Below, one piece after another: positions 63,639 to 64,000 of a stretch of 64,000 nucleotides of DNA. Numbering within the stretch: position 1 is the stretch's first letter; each line of letters opens with the position of its first letter. The notes under the pieces were generated by a model. It did no database searches. It was not told where the DNA came from and saw only the letters and a program-made list of their open reading frames with translations. The position numbers were made by a program, and so were the translations under genes. The DNA comes from Muscardinus avellanarius (taxonomy: Eukaryota; Chordata; Mammalia; Rodentia; Gliridae), in NCBI GenBank assembly GCA_963383645.1, contig OY726560.1:150369849-150433848 (forward strand). Reading direction: 5' to 3'.

Positions 63639-63876
63639 TGTTTATTTATTTATTTGTTTGTTTGTTTGTTTGTTTGTTTGATACTGGGGATTAAATCCAG
63701 GAAAATTCTACCTCTGAACTACACCCCTTATTTGTTTATTTATTTATTTATTTATTTATTTACTTTTGAGGTTGCTGAGAGCTTCTTTACTTGCCAATGC
63801 TGGCCTCCAACCTGGGGTCCTCCTGGCTCAGCCTCCCAAGTACTGGGATTACAGACATGTGCCACCACAGCCAGCT
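63639..63876 (-). mobile_element. B1-dID SINE
   Basis: (TTTG)n tail, gatactggggattaaatcca, an expanded (ATTT)n joint, and B1 complement to gccaccacagccagc. Likely TSD acatgtgt on both sides. Confidence 0.9.
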
Positions 63877-63906
63877 TGACATGTGTATCTTAAAAGTTTG
63901 AGATCA

Positions 63907-64000
63907 TCTGGCATGATGGCACATACCTGTGTTTCCAGATATTTGGGAAACAGAGGCAGGAGGATCGCAAGTTCAAAGCCAGCCAGGACAAGTTAGCAAG
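63907..64000 (+). mobile_element. B1-dID SINE cut by the window end
   Basis: tctggcatgatggcacatac and gaggatcgcaagttcaa; the dID half would lie beyond base 64000. Confidence 0.88.

Overview
This is mammalian nuclear DNA, most likely from a squirrel-clade rodent. The signature is the dominant SINE: a 7SL-derived B1 monomer (gcc-ggg-cgt-ggt-ggc start, one gaggctgagacaggaggat box) fused to a shortened tRNA/ID-derived part (gggctgggggtgtagctc ... ccccagtacc) and an A-rich tail. That is the B1-dID type known from Sciuridae and relatives. More than 60 copies lie here in both orientations, with several generations of L1, MIR/L2 relics and MaLR/other LTR-like relics. I find no host protein-coding exon, rRNA or functional tRNA, so the window is intergenic or intronic. 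The only convincing coding regions are two LINE-1 ORF1 genes.

Layout. 0.3-0.9 kb: repeat-free island with MEF2/GATA-like sites. 1.7-6.9 kb: an old L1M-type element on +, broken up by SINEs and by a younger 5'-inverted (twin-primed) L1. 7.4-11.9 kb: SINE clusters, including a tandem triplet, LTR-like relics and a 240-bp purine tract. 11.9-23.9 kb: a SINE-poor domain (two SINEs in 12 kb) with MIR relics, candidate LTRs and a repeat-free, AT-rich, CpG-retaining island at about 18.1-19.5 kb that looks like conserved regulatory DNA. 24-50 kb: dense B1-dID insertions, many nested with readable target-site duplications (TSDs), separated by repeat-poor GC-rich stretches with no recognisable gene.

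50.55-56.22 kb is the most notable locus. Two head-to-tail copies of an ORF1-only ('half-L1') element lie on the minus strand. Each has a GC-rich 5'UTR, a near-complete ORF1 (320 and 309 aa), then an antisense piece of an older L1 ORF2/3' region where ORF2 should be, then a short L1 3'UTR end. The pair is bracketed by one 11-bp TSD. The shared chimeric structure and the divergence between copies suggest a small non-autonomous family rather than a one-off rearrangement.

56.2-64 kb returns to SINE-rich DNA, including a full-length ID element inserted into a B1-dID, and a run of about eight SINE units at 61.2-62.3 kb. Repeat boundaries were read by eye and are good to a few bases where a TSD is quoted, otherwise to about 10-30 bases. 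Names of old repeats are from memory of consensus features, not from a database search.
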